NCBI GenBank assembly: GCA_947497945.1
Contig: CANMIP010000019.1
Location: 1-64,000 of the forward strand
Direction of reading: 5' to 3'
DNA from: an uncultured Tropicimonas sp.
Lineage (GTDB): Bacteria; Pseudomonadota; Alphaproteobacteria; Rhodobacterales; Rhodobacteraceae
Length of the DNA stretch: 64,000 nucleotides
In this document: one piece after another, positions 37,073-46,206 of the stretch
How positions within the stretch are numbered: position 1 is the stretch's first letter
Layout of the letters: the number at the start of each line of letters is the position of its first letter
Notes under the pieces: model-generated
What the model saw: only the letters and a program-made list of their open reading frames with translations
The model's database searches: none
What the model was told of the DNA's origin: nothing
Made by a program: the position numbers and the translations under genes

Positions 37073-37507
37073 ATGGAAGACGGAAATCCTCTGCTCGGCA
37101 CGTGGTCTCTGGTGGCCTGGTACAACCAGACACGGGATGGACAGAAACTGCACCCGCTCGGTCGAGATGCCACGGGCCATATCTGCTATTCTTCAGATGG
37201 TTATGTCTTTGTGCAGATATCGGCGGCCAACCGTGTCCCCTTCGCCCTCGGCGACCCGTTCGGCGGCACGATGGCCGAAGACAGCGCCGCCATGAAGTCC
37301 CAGATCACCTATGCCGGAACGTTCGAGTATCATGGCAGCCATGTCGTGCATCATGTCACACAATCCTGCTGCCCGAACTGGGTGGGGACCGAGCAGGTTC
37401 GACAGGTGAAGTTCGAGAATGAGGGGCTACGCCTCAGCGCGGCGGGTGCGATTTTCCAGGGCCAGGAAGTGACGGCCTACGTGGACTGGAAACGCGCGAA
37501 GCCCTGA
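37073..37507 (+). CDS. lipocalin-like domain protein
   Basis: A 144-residue protein from ATG 37073 (MEDGNPLLGTWSLVAWYNQT); a TTG 10 codons earlier is also in frame. The lipocalin-like family (beta-barrel, PF13924 type) is suggested by GTWSLVAW near the start, GRDATGHICYSSDGYVFVQI, ITYAGTFEYHGSHVVHHV and the C-terminal YVDWKRA. No signal peptide. Ligand unknown. It stands alone on the plus strand, 137 bp after phaZ. Confidence 0.82.
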   Translation: MEDGNPLLGTWSLVAWYNQTRDGQKLHPLGRDATGHICYSSDGYVFVQISAANRVPFALGDPFGGTMAEDSAAMKSQITYAGTFEYHGSHVVHHVTQSCCPNWVGTEQVRQVKFENEGLRLSAAGAIFQGQEVTAYVDWKRAKP

Positions 37508-37517
37508 AAATGCCGTC

Positions 37518-38228
37518 TCAGCGCAGGACAAGCGGCGTTTCGAGCCAGTCCCGCAGGATCTTGTTGGTCAGCGTCGGCTGCTCGAGCGTCGGCAGGTGGC
37601 CCGCGCCTTCCACCACATGCAGATCGGCATTGGGGATCAGTTCGGCCATGAACTCATGGCGTTTCACCGGATAGATCTGGTCATACTCGCCACAGAGCAC
37701 CAGGGTCGGAACCCGGGTCGTGCGCAGGACCTTCTGCTGGTCCGGGCGACGCTGCAGGGCGCGGGACTGGGCGACGAAGACATCCGGGCCAAGCGTTTCG
37801 GCCATGTCGACAACAAGGTTGAGGATCTCGCCACGATTTGGACCCGGGGCGAGACAACGCGGGCCGATCTCCTCGCGCATCATCGAGGCAAGCCGACCGG
37901 AGCGCACGGCGACGATCTGCGGTTCGCGATCCGCAGCCACCTGCGGTGTTTCGGGCAAGGGGCTGGTGTCGAACAGCGCCAACCGGGTGACGCGTTCAGG
38001 CGCGCGCCGCAGCACCTCCATCGCCACGATGCCGCCCATCGAGAGCCCGGCAAGGGCAAAGCGGTTGGGGCTTGCGTCCAGCACCTGGGCCGCAATTGCG
38101 CCGATCGAGGACGCGCCGGTGACCGGAGCGACCATCACCGCGCGGTCGCGGCCGAACTCCATCAGCTGTGGCCAGAACAGCCGCGCATCGCACATCATGC
38201 CGGGCAGGAATACCAGCGGTTCGTTCAT
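37518..38228 (-). CDS. alpha/beta hydrolase
   Basis: A 236-residue soluble hydrolase. The nucleophile elbow is FALAGLSMGGIVAMEVL, the acid is probably the aspartate in LVLCGEYDQIYPVKRH and the histidine is in VVEGAGHLPTLEQP. The oxyanion region is LVFLPGMMCDARLFWPQL. Resembles esterases and lactonase-like enzymes; substrate unknown. It is convergent with the lipocalin-like gene and lies 91 bp from the VOC gene on the same strand. Confidence 0.9.
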   Translation of the reverse strand: MNEPLVFLPGMMCDARLFWPQLMEFGRDRAVMVAPVTGASSIGAIAAQVLDASPNRFALAGLSMGGIVAMEVLRRAPERVTRLALFDTSPLPETPQVAADREPQIVAVRSGRLASMMREEIGPRCLAPGPNRGEILNLVVDMAETLGPDVFVAQSRALQRRPDQQKVLRTTRVPTLVLCGEYDQIYPVKRHEFMAELIPNADLHVVEGAGHLPTLEQPTLTNKILRDWLETPLVLR

Positions 38229-38319
38229 TCACTCGGCCCTCGTAAACTGCTCTGGCACCGTTATATGCATTCGGCCGCATGCTAGTGCGGCGCCCACCCG
38301 GCGGAAAGCCCGAAACGTC

Positions 38320-38760
38320 TCACTCCGACGGGCCGCCGCCCCATTGAAAGGCCCCGTCCCCGCCGAGCGGCGAGAAGGGATTATAGGCAATCTCCCAGAA
38401 ATGCCCGTCCGGATCGGCGAAATAGCCGTGATGGCCGCCCCAGAACACGTCCTGCGCCGGTTTGAGCAGCTTTCCGCCCGCCGCTTCGGCAGCCGCGAGA
38501 AGCTGCGCGACCTCCTCCGGGCTGCGCACATTATGCGCGAGCGTCACCGTGGACCCGCCCGGCTTGAGGCTGTCGACCGGCACACCGATATCCTCGGCCA
38601 GCTTGTCGAGCGGATAGAGACCAAGCGTCTGGCCGAGCAGGTTGAAGGCGATCACCCCGTCCGGGCTCGCCTCCCGCTCCCAGCCAAGCGCCTCGTAGAA
38701 GCGCGCGGACCTCTCCAGGTCGGCCACGCCAAGGGTAATCAGGCTGACACGCCGTTCCAT
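38320..38760 (-). CDS. VOC family (glyoxalase/bleomycin resistance-like) protein
   Basis: A 146-residue protein from ATG 38760, with AAGGAG 6 nt upstream. Two beta-alpha-beta-beta-beta units are visible: RVSLITLGVADLERSARFYEALGW, then STVTLAHNVRSPEEVAQLLAAAEAAGG and FADPDGHFWEIAYNP. The last carries the metal-type glutamate. The substrate is unknown. The ribosome-binding site overlaps the stop of the hydrolase gene upstream, so the two are cotranscribed. Confidence 0.92.
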   Translation of the reverse strand: MERRVSLITLGVADLERSARFYEALGWEREASPDGVIAFNLLGQTLGLYPLDKLAEDIGVPVDSLKPGGSTVTLAHNVRSPEEVAQLLAAAEAAGGKLLKPAQDVFWGGHHGYFADPDGHFWEIAYNPFSPLGGDGAFQWGGGPSE

Positions 38761-38771
38761 GCTGGTCTCCT

Positions 38772-39740
38772 TCACAGCTTGCTGGCCCAGTCGGCGATGA
38801 TCCGGGCGGTTTCCTCGGTCTGCCCGGGGCTCAGGCTGTCCCCGGCAATCACATGCGCACCGGGGTCATCCTCCGGCTCCATAACGCGCAGCGAGCTCTC
38901 TGTCGGCCCGCCCCAGGCCGCCATGGCCTCGGCAGTCTTCTCCGGCGACACAACCGTGTCCTGCTCGGAATAGAGAAACAGCGCCGGCACCTTCGCGGTC
39001 GACATATCCAGCCCGTCCACATGTTTCACCAGCGCCATCATCGGCAGCGTGGCCGTGGTCGGATAGCGCGTGGTCCAATAGGCGGCATGGGCGTCGTTCA
39101 GCGGCTCGAAGCCGCGCTCCGCCCCGGCCAGGAGCGGCACCCAATACCGTGCCAGGGGCAGGTTCAGAAGGTCGGCTTGCGGGTTCTGGACGCCGAAATT
39201 CGGCGAGACCATGACGATGCCAGCGAGATCCTGCGACAGGTCCGGATCGGTTGCCGCGAGGGCGGCGAGCGTGCCGCCGGTCGAGGTCGCGATCACCAGC
39301 ACCCGCTCGCCGAGGCGGCGGCCGATGGCTAGCGCTTCCGCCATGTCCTCGATCCAGTCTCCGGCCGTGGCCTCCGCCATCGCATCCCCGTCGCGCCCAT
39401 GTCCGGCAAGACGGGTGAAGAAGAGATTGGCGCCGAGCGCCTCGGCAACCTTGTCCGGCACCGGACGGATCTCCTCCGCGCTGGCCGAAAACCCGTGCAA
39501 GTAGACAATGGAAAGCGGCGTCACTGCGCCAACCTCCCCGGCCCAGTGGATGCGCTTTGCCGCTTCGGGACGCAAGTTCGGCACCTCCGCCTCCTGTTCG
39601 GCCAGCCACTCGTCGAGATTGCCACCGAGATATTCGGCCTTGAACGCGACTTCCCGGTCCACCCGCTCGCGCGGTCCGAACAGGTACACCGCGACACCGA
39701 TCAGGACGATCGCCAGCAAGGACCAGGCGAGGATCTTCAT
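38772..39740 (-). CDS. membrane-anchored alpha/beta hydrolase
   Basis: A 322-residue protein with an N-terminal membrane anchor (MKILAWSLLAIVLIGVAVYL). The hydrolase core shows IVYLHGFSASAEEIRPV, LFFTRLAGHGRDGDAM, the nucleophile box VLVIATSTGGTLAALAA, an acid in FLYSEQDTVVSPE and a histidine in DDPGAHVIAGDSL. It probably acts on the periplasmic face. Overlaps the upstream hydrolase by ATGA, forming a hydrolase-hydrolase-VOC operon. Substrate unknown. Confidence 0.88.
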   Translation of the reverse strand: MKILAWSLLAIVLIGVAVYLFGPRERVDREVAFKAEYLGGNLDEWLAEQEAEVPNLRPEAAKRIHWAGEVGAVTPLSIVYLHGFSASAEEIRPVPDKVAEALGANLFFTRLAGHGRDGDAMAEATAGDWIEDMAEALAIGRRLGERVLVIATSTGGTLAALAATDPDLSQDLAGIVMVSPNFGVQNPQADLLNLPLARYWVPLLAGAERGFEPLNDAHAAYWTTRYPTTATLPMMALVKHVDGLDMSTAKVPALFLYSEQDTVVSPEKTAEAMAAWGGPTESSLRVMEPEDDPGAHVIAGDSLSPGQTEETARIIADWASKL

Positions 39741-40492
39741 CCGTCCACCTCCCGCAGCACGTCTTCGACCGCCGCCACGATCAGGTCCATCTCTGCCGGC
39801 TCGGAGAAGCGGTGATCGGCGCCCTTTACCAGCGTCAGGCGGATATCCTTGCCATCGACATGGTCCAGAAGCCGCAGCGCGGTGGCGGTCTCGACCGCCT
39901 CATCCGCCGTGCCCTGCAGGAAGCGGGTCGGGAAAGGCAGCGGGAGCGGGGTTCGCAGGACGAGGCGGTCGCGCCCTTCCTCGATCAGCCGCCGGGTCAC
40001 GATCATCGGATCGCCGTAATCGGACGGCAACGCGACCTGCCCTGCCTCCATCAGTTCCGCCCTCTGCGCCTCCGAGAAGCCGGCCCAATACCCGTCCTCG
40101 GTGAAATCCGGCGCGGCGGCGATGGTGACCAAGCCGGCCAGCCGCTCCGGCAGCGCCCGGGCCAGCAGCAGCGACAGCCAGCCGCCCATGGAAGAGCCGA
40201 GCAGCAGGATCCTGCCCTCGGTCAGTACCTCGATCACCGCCGTGGCGTCCTCGAACCAGTCGCCGATCGCGCCCTCTTCGAAGGCGCCGCTGCTCTGCCC
40301 GTGCCCCGAGCAATCGAAGCGAACGAAAGCCCGGCCCTGCGCCTGCGCCCAGGCTTCCAGATGCAGCACTTTCGTGCCTTCCATATCCGAGCGCAGCCCA
40401 TGGCAGAAGACGATGGCCGGCCCCTGTCCTTCGCTGCGGTGATAGGCGATGCGGCGCCCTTGCGGCGTCGTCAGGAATTGCGGATCGGCCAT
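39737..40492 (-). CDS. alpha/beta hydrolase
   Basis: A 251-residue cytosolic hydrolase. Oxyanion region IVFCHGLRSDMEGTK, FVRFDCSGHGQSSG, nucleophile GSSMGGWLSLLLA, acid in FLQGTADEAVETATA and histidine in VKGADHRFSEPAEM. The pattern resembles the ABHD10-type esterase family found in alphaproteobacteria. First gene of the three-gene hydrolase/VOC transcript, with its stop overlapping the next start. Confidence 0.9.
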   Translation of the reverse strand: MADPQFLTTPQGRRIAYHRSEGQGPAIVFCHGLRSDMEGTKVLHLEAWAQAQGRAFVRFDCSGHGQSSGAFEEGAIGDWFEDATAVIEVLTEGRILLLGSSMGGWLSLLLARALPERLAGLVTIAAAPDFTEDGYWAGFSEAQRAELMEAGQVALPSDYGDPMIVTRRLIEEGRDRLVLRTPLPLPFPTRFLQGTADEAVETATALRLLDHVDGKDIRLTLVKGADHRFSEPAEMDLIVAAVEDVLREVDG

Positions 40493-40587
40493 GGCTCTCC
40501 CCTGTCTTTATGCCGCGCCACACTAGCCGAGCCGGGGCACATCGCAAGCCTTGCCGTCGCGCCCGGCTTGGGCCACTCTCCGCGCCC

Positions 40588-41691
40588 ATGACCGGACCTC
40601 GATACACCCCGCTCGCCGCCTCGCTTCCCGCCACCGTGCCCTTTGTCGGCCCCGAGACCCAGGAACGCGCCCGTGGCCGCCCCTTCGCCGCGCGCCTCGG
40701 CGCCAATGAGTCCGGTTTCGGCCCGGCGCCCTCGGTCATCCGGGCCATCGCGGAAGCCGCCAGCGGCGCCTGGATGTATGGCGATCCGGAAAATCACGAC
40801 CTGATCCAGGCCGTTGCCACCCATCACGCCCTGCTGCCAGACGCGATCATGGTCGGCGAGGGGATCGACGGGCTGCTCGGCTATCTCGTGCGCCTGCTTG
40901 TCGGCCCCGGCGACGCGGTGGTCACCTCCGCCGGCGCCTACCCGACCTTCAACTACCATGTCGCGGGCTTTGGCGGCACGCTCCACACCGTCCCCTATCG
41001 CGATGATCGCGAAGACCCCGAGGCCCTGCTCGCCCGCGCCGCCGAAGTCGACGCCAAGCTGGTCTATCTCGCCAACCCGGACAATCCGATGGGGACCTGG
41101 CATGACGCGGCGGCCATATCCCGCGCCATCGACGCCGTGCCAGAGGGCTGTGTCCTGCTGCTCGACGAGGCCTATATCGAACTTGCCCCGGACGGCACCG
41201 CCCCGGCCTTCGACCCGACGGACAGGCGCATCCTCCGCATGCGCACCTTCTCCAAGGCGCATGGGCTGGCCGGCCTGCGGGTCGGCTACGCGGTGGGTCA
41301 TCCCGAGTTGATCACCGCCTTCAACAAGGTCCGCAACCATTTCGGCATGAGCCGGGTCAGCCAGGCCGCCGCGCTTGCCAGCCTCGCCGATCAGGAGCAT
41401 CTCGCCGGGACCATCGCCCGGGTCGCCCGCTCGCGCGACCGCATCGCCGAGATCGCCCGCGCCAACGGTCTGACACCGATCCCCTCCGCCACCAATTTCG
41501 TCGCCCTCGACACGGGCCGCGACGGCGATTTCGCCCGCGCCCTTCTGCAGGCACTGATCGAGCACGACATCTTCGTCCGCATGCCCTTCGTCGCGCCGCA
41601 GGACCGCTGCATCCGCATCTCCTGCGGCCCGGACCGCGAGATGGAGCTCTTCGCCGCCGCCCTGCCACAGGCATTGGATTCGCTCGGCTGA
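40588..41691 (+). CDS. histidinol-phosphate aminotransferase-like PLP enzyme
   Basis: A 367-residue fold-type-I aminotransferase from ATG 40588. HisC-type features are ARLGANESGFGPAPSV, a GEGIDGLLGYLVRLLVGPGDAVV block, YLANPDNPMGTW, LLDEAYIEL with the cofactor contact, and the PLP lysine in MRTFSKAHGLAGLRVGYA, with the C-terminal IRISCGPDREME. No other histidine genes adjoin it, so it may act on another amino acid, as many HisC paralogues do. It is divergent from the hydrolase operon. Confidence 0.9.
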   Translation: MTGPRYTPLAASLPATVPFVGPETQERARGRPFAARLGANESGFGPAPSVIRAIAEAASGAWMYGDPENHDLIQAVATHHALLPDAIMVGEGIDGLLGYLVRLLVGPGDAVVTSAGAYPTFNYHVAGFGGTLHTVPYRDDREDPEALLARAAEVDAKLVYLANPDNPMGTWHDAAAISRAIDAVPEGCVLLLDEAYIELAPDGTAPAFDPTDRRILRMRTFSKAHGLAGLRVGYAVGHPELITAFNKVRNHFGMSRVSQAAALASLADQEHLAGTIARVARSRDRIAEIARANGLTPIPSATNFVALDTGRDGDFARALLQALIEHDIFVRMPFVAPQDRCIRISCGPDREMELFAAALPQALDSLG

Positions 41692-41890
41692 GATCGCACA
41701 GCGCCCTCGGCGCAGGCGGCGATCTCGCGGTCGCCCCGCCCCCACGGCCGGGCAGGCAACGCCCCGGCAACAATCGCATTGAACCTGCCCGCGGACTCGC
41801 TAGCGTCCCTCAGGCAGAATTGTTCCCGGGATCGCGGCAATGTGGACATCCCTCTTCTTCTAACTTTGCGCGCTCTGGCTGCCGGACGGC

Positions 41891-42967
41891 ATGTGGTCCC
41901 GCGCATTCCGCCTGCTCGCCTGGATCATCCTCATCCCCTGTGCGATCTATTACGCCATCTCGGCATATAATTTGGGCCAGCCCTTTTCCGTATGGGACGG
42001 ACGCACCAATTTCCGCATGCTCGAACAGGGGCTGCGACAGGTGTTCTCTCCGGAAACCGCGCGGGGCATGCCCTTTGCCGGCACGCTTGTGTATTTTCTG
42101 CCCAAGCTCCTCTTCCAGGCAGCATTCGGCTTCCTCCTCGGAAATGCGCTGAAACCGTCGCGCCGCAGGGGCAACGGTCCGCGCATGCGCGTGCTGCATT
42201 GGATACTCCCCTTGGTCTTTCCGGCGGTGACGGTCGGGACGGTGCAATTTGAGAAAGTGCAAAGGCATAAGGCGGCCGAACAAAGACGGGAAGAGAGACG
42301 GATCCACACGGAGAGCACCCGGCAATTCGAGCTTCTGACCCTTTCAGGCAGTCTCGCGGGATTTCCGATCACCGTGCCCGCCGGGGGAAATATCCGCCCG
42401 ACAGCCCTCTGTGCGCCTGATCTAACCGATTATTGCGAGGTGAACGCAAGAACCCTCACAAGCGGCGCCATGGGATATGGTCTGGAGACAATCCCGGAGC
42501 TGCAATTCCAATCGATCGATTTCGACCGGACCGGAGCGGAATGTCTGGACAAGCCCGGCGGATACGTCCCGTTCTGCATTGGTTTCGAGCGTTTCGATCA
42601 ATGGTGCGCCCGACGTCCGGATCTGGAGGGCCAGGTCTGGTGCGACACCCGACCGGTCGGCGAGTTGCGGATCCGCGCGCATTTCGACGCGGAACAGGAG
42701 GCGCGCATTGCGGCAAACTGGACCGTGGAGCCGGGAGGCCCCTACGGGACAGTTTCCGAGGGCAGCCCGATCCGCTTTGGCTGCGTGGAGCTCAGTCTCT
42801 CAGTGTTGGATTGCGGAACGCGGTATCGGCTCGCCCCCGGCGTCGATGCGTGGATAGACCTGCACAAGCTGCCGCCGGAGGCGCGCCGGGACGCCCTGCC
42901 GGACATGATCCACTACGCCGACCGGGTCTGGGCGGCAATGACCCGCCCGGGACAGCCGCAGGAGTGA
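41891..42967 (+). CDS. unknown membrane protein with cysteine-rich extracytoplasmic domain
   Basis: A 358-residue protein of no recognised family. Hydrophobic segments lie at about 8-26, 63-84 and 101-118, followed by a basic-acidic helix (KVQRHKAAEQRREERRIHTE). The remaining 210 residues are soluble-looking and contain many paired cysteines (CAPDLTDYC, ECLDKPGGYVPFC, WCARRPDLEGQVWC, CVELSLSVLDC), suggesting disulphides and hence a periplasmic location. Local GC is a little lower and the upstream 199 bp hold no other gene. Possibly acquired; function unknown. Confidence 0.7.
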   Translation: MWSRAFRLLAWIILIPCAIYYAISAYNLGQPFSVWDGRTNFRMLEQGLRQVFSPETARGMPFAGTLVYFLPKLLFQAAFGFLLGNALKPSRRRGNGPRMRVLHWILPLVFPAVTVGTVQFEKVQRHKAAEQRREERRIHTESTRQFELLTLSGSLAGFPITVPAGGNIRPTALCAPDLTDYCEVNARTLTSGAMGYGLETIPELQFQSIDFDRTGAECLDKPGGYVPFCIGFERFDQWCARRPDLEGQVWCDTRPVGELRIRAHFDAEQEARIAANWTVEPGGPYGTVSEGSPIRFGCVELSLSVLDCGTRYRLAPGVDAWIDLHKLPPEARRDALPDMIHYADRVWAAMTRPGQPQE

Positions 42968-43118
42968 ACGCTCTTCGGCCCGCAGGGCCACGCCGCGTCA
43001 GCGGCGCCACCGCCGCTCGAGCTTGCTCGGCGGCACGCCTCCCTTACCGCGCGCTTGATCGTCGAATTTCATGCCCCGGCCGCTCCGCTTGCGCTATTCT
43101 TCCGCCTGGAGGCTTAGG

Positions 43119-43295
43119 ATGAAGCATCACCGGCAGGGCCGCGCCCCGGATTACACCACTGCCGCGCTGATCATGCTCGGCATCAACCTCTTCTGCCTGC
43201 TCTACGCGCTCTGGCTCTTCTTCGGCCCGGCCATTCCGCTCGCGGTGGCCTTCGCGACCGACCGTCTCATCACCCGGATCGGCAGGCGCCGCTAG
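43119..43295 (+). CDS. 58-residue single-pass or hairpin membrane protein
   Basis: From ATG 43119, preceded by GGAGG at 8 nt. The protein is MKHHRQGRAPDYTTAALIML followed by a hydrophobic stretch (GINLFCLLYALWLFFG, then PAIPLAVAFATDRLI) and a basic end (TRIGRRR). Two short membrane segments joined by a proline are likely. Its stop shares a CTAG with the stop of the convergent aminotransferase gene. Unknown function. Confidence 0.7.
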   Translation: MKHHRQGRAPDYTTAALIMLGINLFCLLYALWLFFGPAIPLAVAFATDRLITRIGRRR

Positions 43296-44488
43296 ACCCG
43301 GGACAGCACCGTCGACGCCGCCTCCAGCCCCCCCGGCCCATGCGGAATTCCGACCGCCTTGAGCCCGGTGTCGATTGCGCCAAGCGCGCCCATCACCATC
43401 TGCGCATTCACATGTCCCATATGGCCGACACGGAAGAACCCATCCGAGGCCGGATCGTCCTGCGTCGCCATGCCCAGCCCGATCCCGAGCGTCACGCCCG
43501 CATGCGCACTGACCCAGTCGCGCAGCCGCGTGCCATTCTCGCGCCCGGCACGGATCGCCGTCACCGCATGGCTGCGCACAGCCGGATCGGCAATGTTCAA
43601 CTCCAATGGACCCTCCGCGCCCCAGGCGTCAAACGCCGCCCAGATTGCCTGCGCCAGCGCCGTGTGCCGGGCCCAGATCATCTCCATCCCTTCGTCCAGC
43701 ATGAGGTCGAGCGCGACCCGCAGCCCGTAGAGATGATGCGTCGGCGCCGTGCCGCAGAAATACTGGTAGAAGGCCTCCGCATTCACGCGCGGCTTCCAAT
43801 CCCAGTAGCCGGTCACCAGGTCCGCCCGTTCCCGCGCCGCGGCCGCCTTCTCCGAGAAGAAGACAAAGCCCAGCCCCGGCGGTGTCATCAGACCCTTCTG
43901 GCTGCCGGTGACCATCACGTCGACGCCCCAGGCATCCATGTGAAACTCGTCGACCCCGAGGCAGGCGATGCAATCCACCATCAGCAGCGCCGGATGCCCC
44001 AGCCGGTCCAGAACGTCCCGCAGCCCCCTGATATCATTCTTCACGGATGTCGCCGTATCGACCTGGACACAGATCACCGCCTTGATCTCATGGCCGGCAT
44101 CCTCCGCCAGCGCCGCCTCGACGCGCGCAAGATCAATCGCCTCCCGACGCCCGAAATCCAGCCGGGCCACCTCGATCCCCAGCCGTTCGGCCATATCGGC
44201 CCAGCCATGGGTGAAGGTCCCGGTGGCCGGCGCCAGGATCCGGTCGCCGCGCCGGAAGACATTGGTCAGGGCCGCTTCCCAGGTCCCATGCCCGTTGCAG
44301 ATATAGATCGCCACGTCGTGCCGCGTGCCGGCGACGCTCTTCAGGTCCGGGATGATCGTGTCGACGATATCATGCAGCTCGCCGGTGTAGATATTCGGCG
44401 CCGGCCGGTGCATGGCGCGCAGAACCTCGTCGGGCATGACAGAGGGGCCGGGAATGGCGAGGTAATGGCTACCACGGGACAACGTCAT
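43292..44488 (-). CDS. class V aminotransferase (alanine/serine-glyoxylate type)
   Basis: A 398-residue PLP enzyme from ATG 44488. Hallmarks are YLAIPGPSVMPDEVLRAMHR, ICNGHGTWEAALTNVF, LLMVDCIACLGVDEFHMD, and the PLP lysine in VMVTGSQKGLMTPPGLGF. C-terminal FFRVGHMGHVNAQMVMGAL is also typical. The family includes serine-glyoxylate and alanine-glyoxylate transaminases of photorespiration-like or serine-cycle metabolism; which substrate pair is used here is unclear. It stands alone. Confidence 0.93.
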   Translation of the reverse strand: MTLSRGSHYLAIPGPSVMPDEVLRAMHRPAPNIYTGELHDIVDTIIPDLKSVAGTRHDVAIYICNGHGTWEAALTNVFRRGDRILAPATGTFTHGWADMAERLGIEVARLDFGRREAIDLARVEAALAEDAGHEIKAVICVQVDTATSVKNDIRGLRDVLDRLGHPALLMVDCIACLGVDEFHMDAWGVDVMVTGSQKGLMTPPGLGFVFFSEKAAAARERADLVTGYWDWKPRVNAEAFYQYFCGTAPTHHLYGLRVALDLMLDEGMEMIWARHTALAQAIWAAFDAWGAEGPLELNIADPAVRSHAVTAIRAGRENGTRLRDWVSAHAGVTLGIGLGMATQDDPASDGFFRVGHMGHVNAQMVMGALGAIDTGLKAVGIPHGPGGLEAASTVLSRV

Positions 44489-44739
44489 GGCACAAACTCC
44501 TTGCAGGGCCGACACTTGGTCCTAAGACGCCTTTGTCCGCCCGTCAAACCCGACCCGTATCGCCTGCCCAAGCGCCCGCGCCGTTGTCCGCTTTGCAGGC
44601 AGGAGCGCTCAATCGTTCAACCACCCCCGTATCCGGGCTCCTGACGCAAGGCGACGGTCAGCCAGCTTGCCCGCTCGCCCGGTTCACGCTAGACCCGCCC
44701 GGCGCCCATTTGTCCGGCGCCGCAAACCCGGCAGGTCGC

Positions 44740-45468
44740 ATGTTCAAACGCCTCTCAGACTGGTTCGAAACCACCGAACGCCGCCTCCGGCGTTCCTTCG
44801 GCGACGATATCTCGACGCCGGAAATGCGCCGTCAGGCCTGGTGGCATTTCAACCTGTTCGACCACGCCTTCCTGCGGGTGCCCTGGACCAACTTCGATCG
44901 CGTTGCCGAGGACGTCTACCGCTCCAACCATCCCGGCCCCCGCCGGCTGGTGCGCTACAAGGAGATGGGCATCCGCGGTGTGCTGAACCTGCGCGGGGAA
45001 GACGGCTACTCGCCCTGGCTGTTCGAGCAGGAGGCCTGCGAGGAGCTGGGGCTCGATCTGCGGGTTGCGAAGATCTACGCGCGCAAGGCCGCCAAGCGGC
45101 ACGAGATCGTCCGGCTGATCGACACCATGCGCGTCATGCCCAAACCCTTTGTGATGCATTGCAAATCCGGCGCCGACCGTGCCGGCTTCGCCGCCGTGCT
45201 CTACAAGGCGATCATCGAGGGCGCGCCGCTCGAAGAGGCGCGCAAGCATCTCGCGGTCAAATACATCCATTTCGACTGGACCGAGACCGGTATCGTCGAT
45301 CACATCATCGACCTCTACGAGCTGCGCAATGCCGCCGCGCCGATCTCGCTGGAAGACTGGTTTCGGACCGAATACGACCACCGGATCGCCACCGAGACCT
45401 TTCGCGCCAAGCAGTCCGGCAAACCCTGGCAGGAGCTGCTCCCGCCGCCTCAGGACCTGCCCGAATAG
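44740..45468 (+). CDS. dual-specificity/tyrosine phosphatase-like protein
   Basis: A 242-residue protein from ATG 44740 (MFKRLSDWFETTERRLRRSF). The CX5R phosphatase loop is FVMHCKSGADRAGF, and an upstream RGVLNLRGEDGYSPW fits the general-acid region. The fold is like bacterial DSP/PTEN-like proteins found in alphaproteobacteria. A lengthy in-frame extension to 44533 is rejected for poor composition. It is convergent with the glycosyltransferase, overlapping it by 19 bp. Substrate unknown. Confidence 0.87.
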   Translation: MFKRLSDWFETTERRLRRSFGDDISTPEMRRQAWWHFNLFDHAFLRVPWTNFDRVAEDVYRSNHPGPRRLVRYKEMGIRGVLNLRGEDGYSPWLFEQEACEELGLDLRVAKIYARKAAKRHEIVRLIDTMRVMPKPFVMHCKSGADRAGFAAVLYKAIIEGAPLEEARKHLAVKYIHFDWTETGIVDHIIDLYELRNAAAPISLEDWFRTEYDHRIATETFRAKQSGKPWQELLPPPQDLPE

Positions 45469-46136
45469 GCCCTGGCAAGCCGTTCCGGGTCCGCCCCGGC
45501 AAGGTAGCGCAGCAATAGCGTCAGATTGCGCGCCCCGCGCCGCAACCAGCCTTCGGCCTCGTATCGGCTGGCGGAGGTGGTCAGGACCAGCGGCAGGCAT
45601 TCAACCGGGCAGTCGAGCGCCCGCACCAGGGCCACATCCTCCATGAGCGGTATCTCCGGATAGCCCCCCGCGGCCTCGTAGACCTCGCGCGAGACCAGCA
45701 ACCCCTGATCCCCATATGGCAGCCGAAAGAGCCACGTACGCAGGTTCGCCCAACCGGCCACGAGGCCTGGCCCTGCCCCGCGCGCGCGAAAACCAAGCCG
45801 GAATGCAAATGCCCGGCCCCGCCCCGCCATGGCCGCCTGAGCCGCTTCGACCCAGCCATCCGGCAGGCCGCTATCCGCATGCAGGACAAGAAACCACTCC
45901 CCCCGGGCCGCCGCGATCCCGCGACGCAATTGTCCTCCGCGCCCGGCCGGCCCGGTCAGGAACTCCGCCCCGGCCAGTTCGGCCAGCGCCTCGATATCGT
46001 CTGACGAGCCGCCATCGCTGACGATCACCTCGCGCACCAGCCCCGCAGCGACCCCCGCCATCAGCTCGGCAAGCAGGTCCGCAACCTCCGGCGCGGCGTT
46101 CAATGTCGGGATGACAACGGATAGCGGGGCAGACAT
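45450..46136 (-). CDS. TIGR04283-type family 2 glycosyltransferase
   Basis: A 228-residue GT-A glycosyltransferase from ATG 46136. N-terminal PLSVVIPTLNAAPEVADLLAEL with EVIVSDGGSSDDIEAL is the nucleotide-sugar site. GRGGQLRRGIAAARGEWFLVLHADSGLPDGW contains the metal-binding HAD motif. GDQGLLVSREVYEAAGGYPEIPLMEDVAL is diagnostic for the TIGR04283 group, sometimes named arsenosugar-associated. No arsenic genes adjoin it here, so its acceptor is uncertain. Confidence 0.9.
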   Translation of the reverse strand: MSAPLSVVIPTLNAAPEVADLLAELMAGVAAGLVREVIVSDGGSSDDIEALAELAGAEFLTGPAGRGGQLRRGIAAARGEWFLVLHADSGLPDGWVEAAQAAMAGRGRAFAFRLGFRARGAGPGLVAGWANLRTWLFRLPYGDQGLLVSREVYEAAGGYPEIPLMEDVALVRALDCPVECLPLVLTTSASRYEAEGWLRRGARNLTLLLRYLAGADPERLARAYSGRS

Positions 46137-46206
46137 GGCGATCTCCGGGGCTGTCGGGCAGGCGCATCCTCCCCTATATGATTGCGGTGCAACGAGGGAA
46201 CCTGAA

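Noticed and set aside
40588-41691. Naming the gene hisC
   Set aside because: The fold and PLP motif fit, but there are no histidine genes nearby and many paralogues have other substrates, so no symbol is given.
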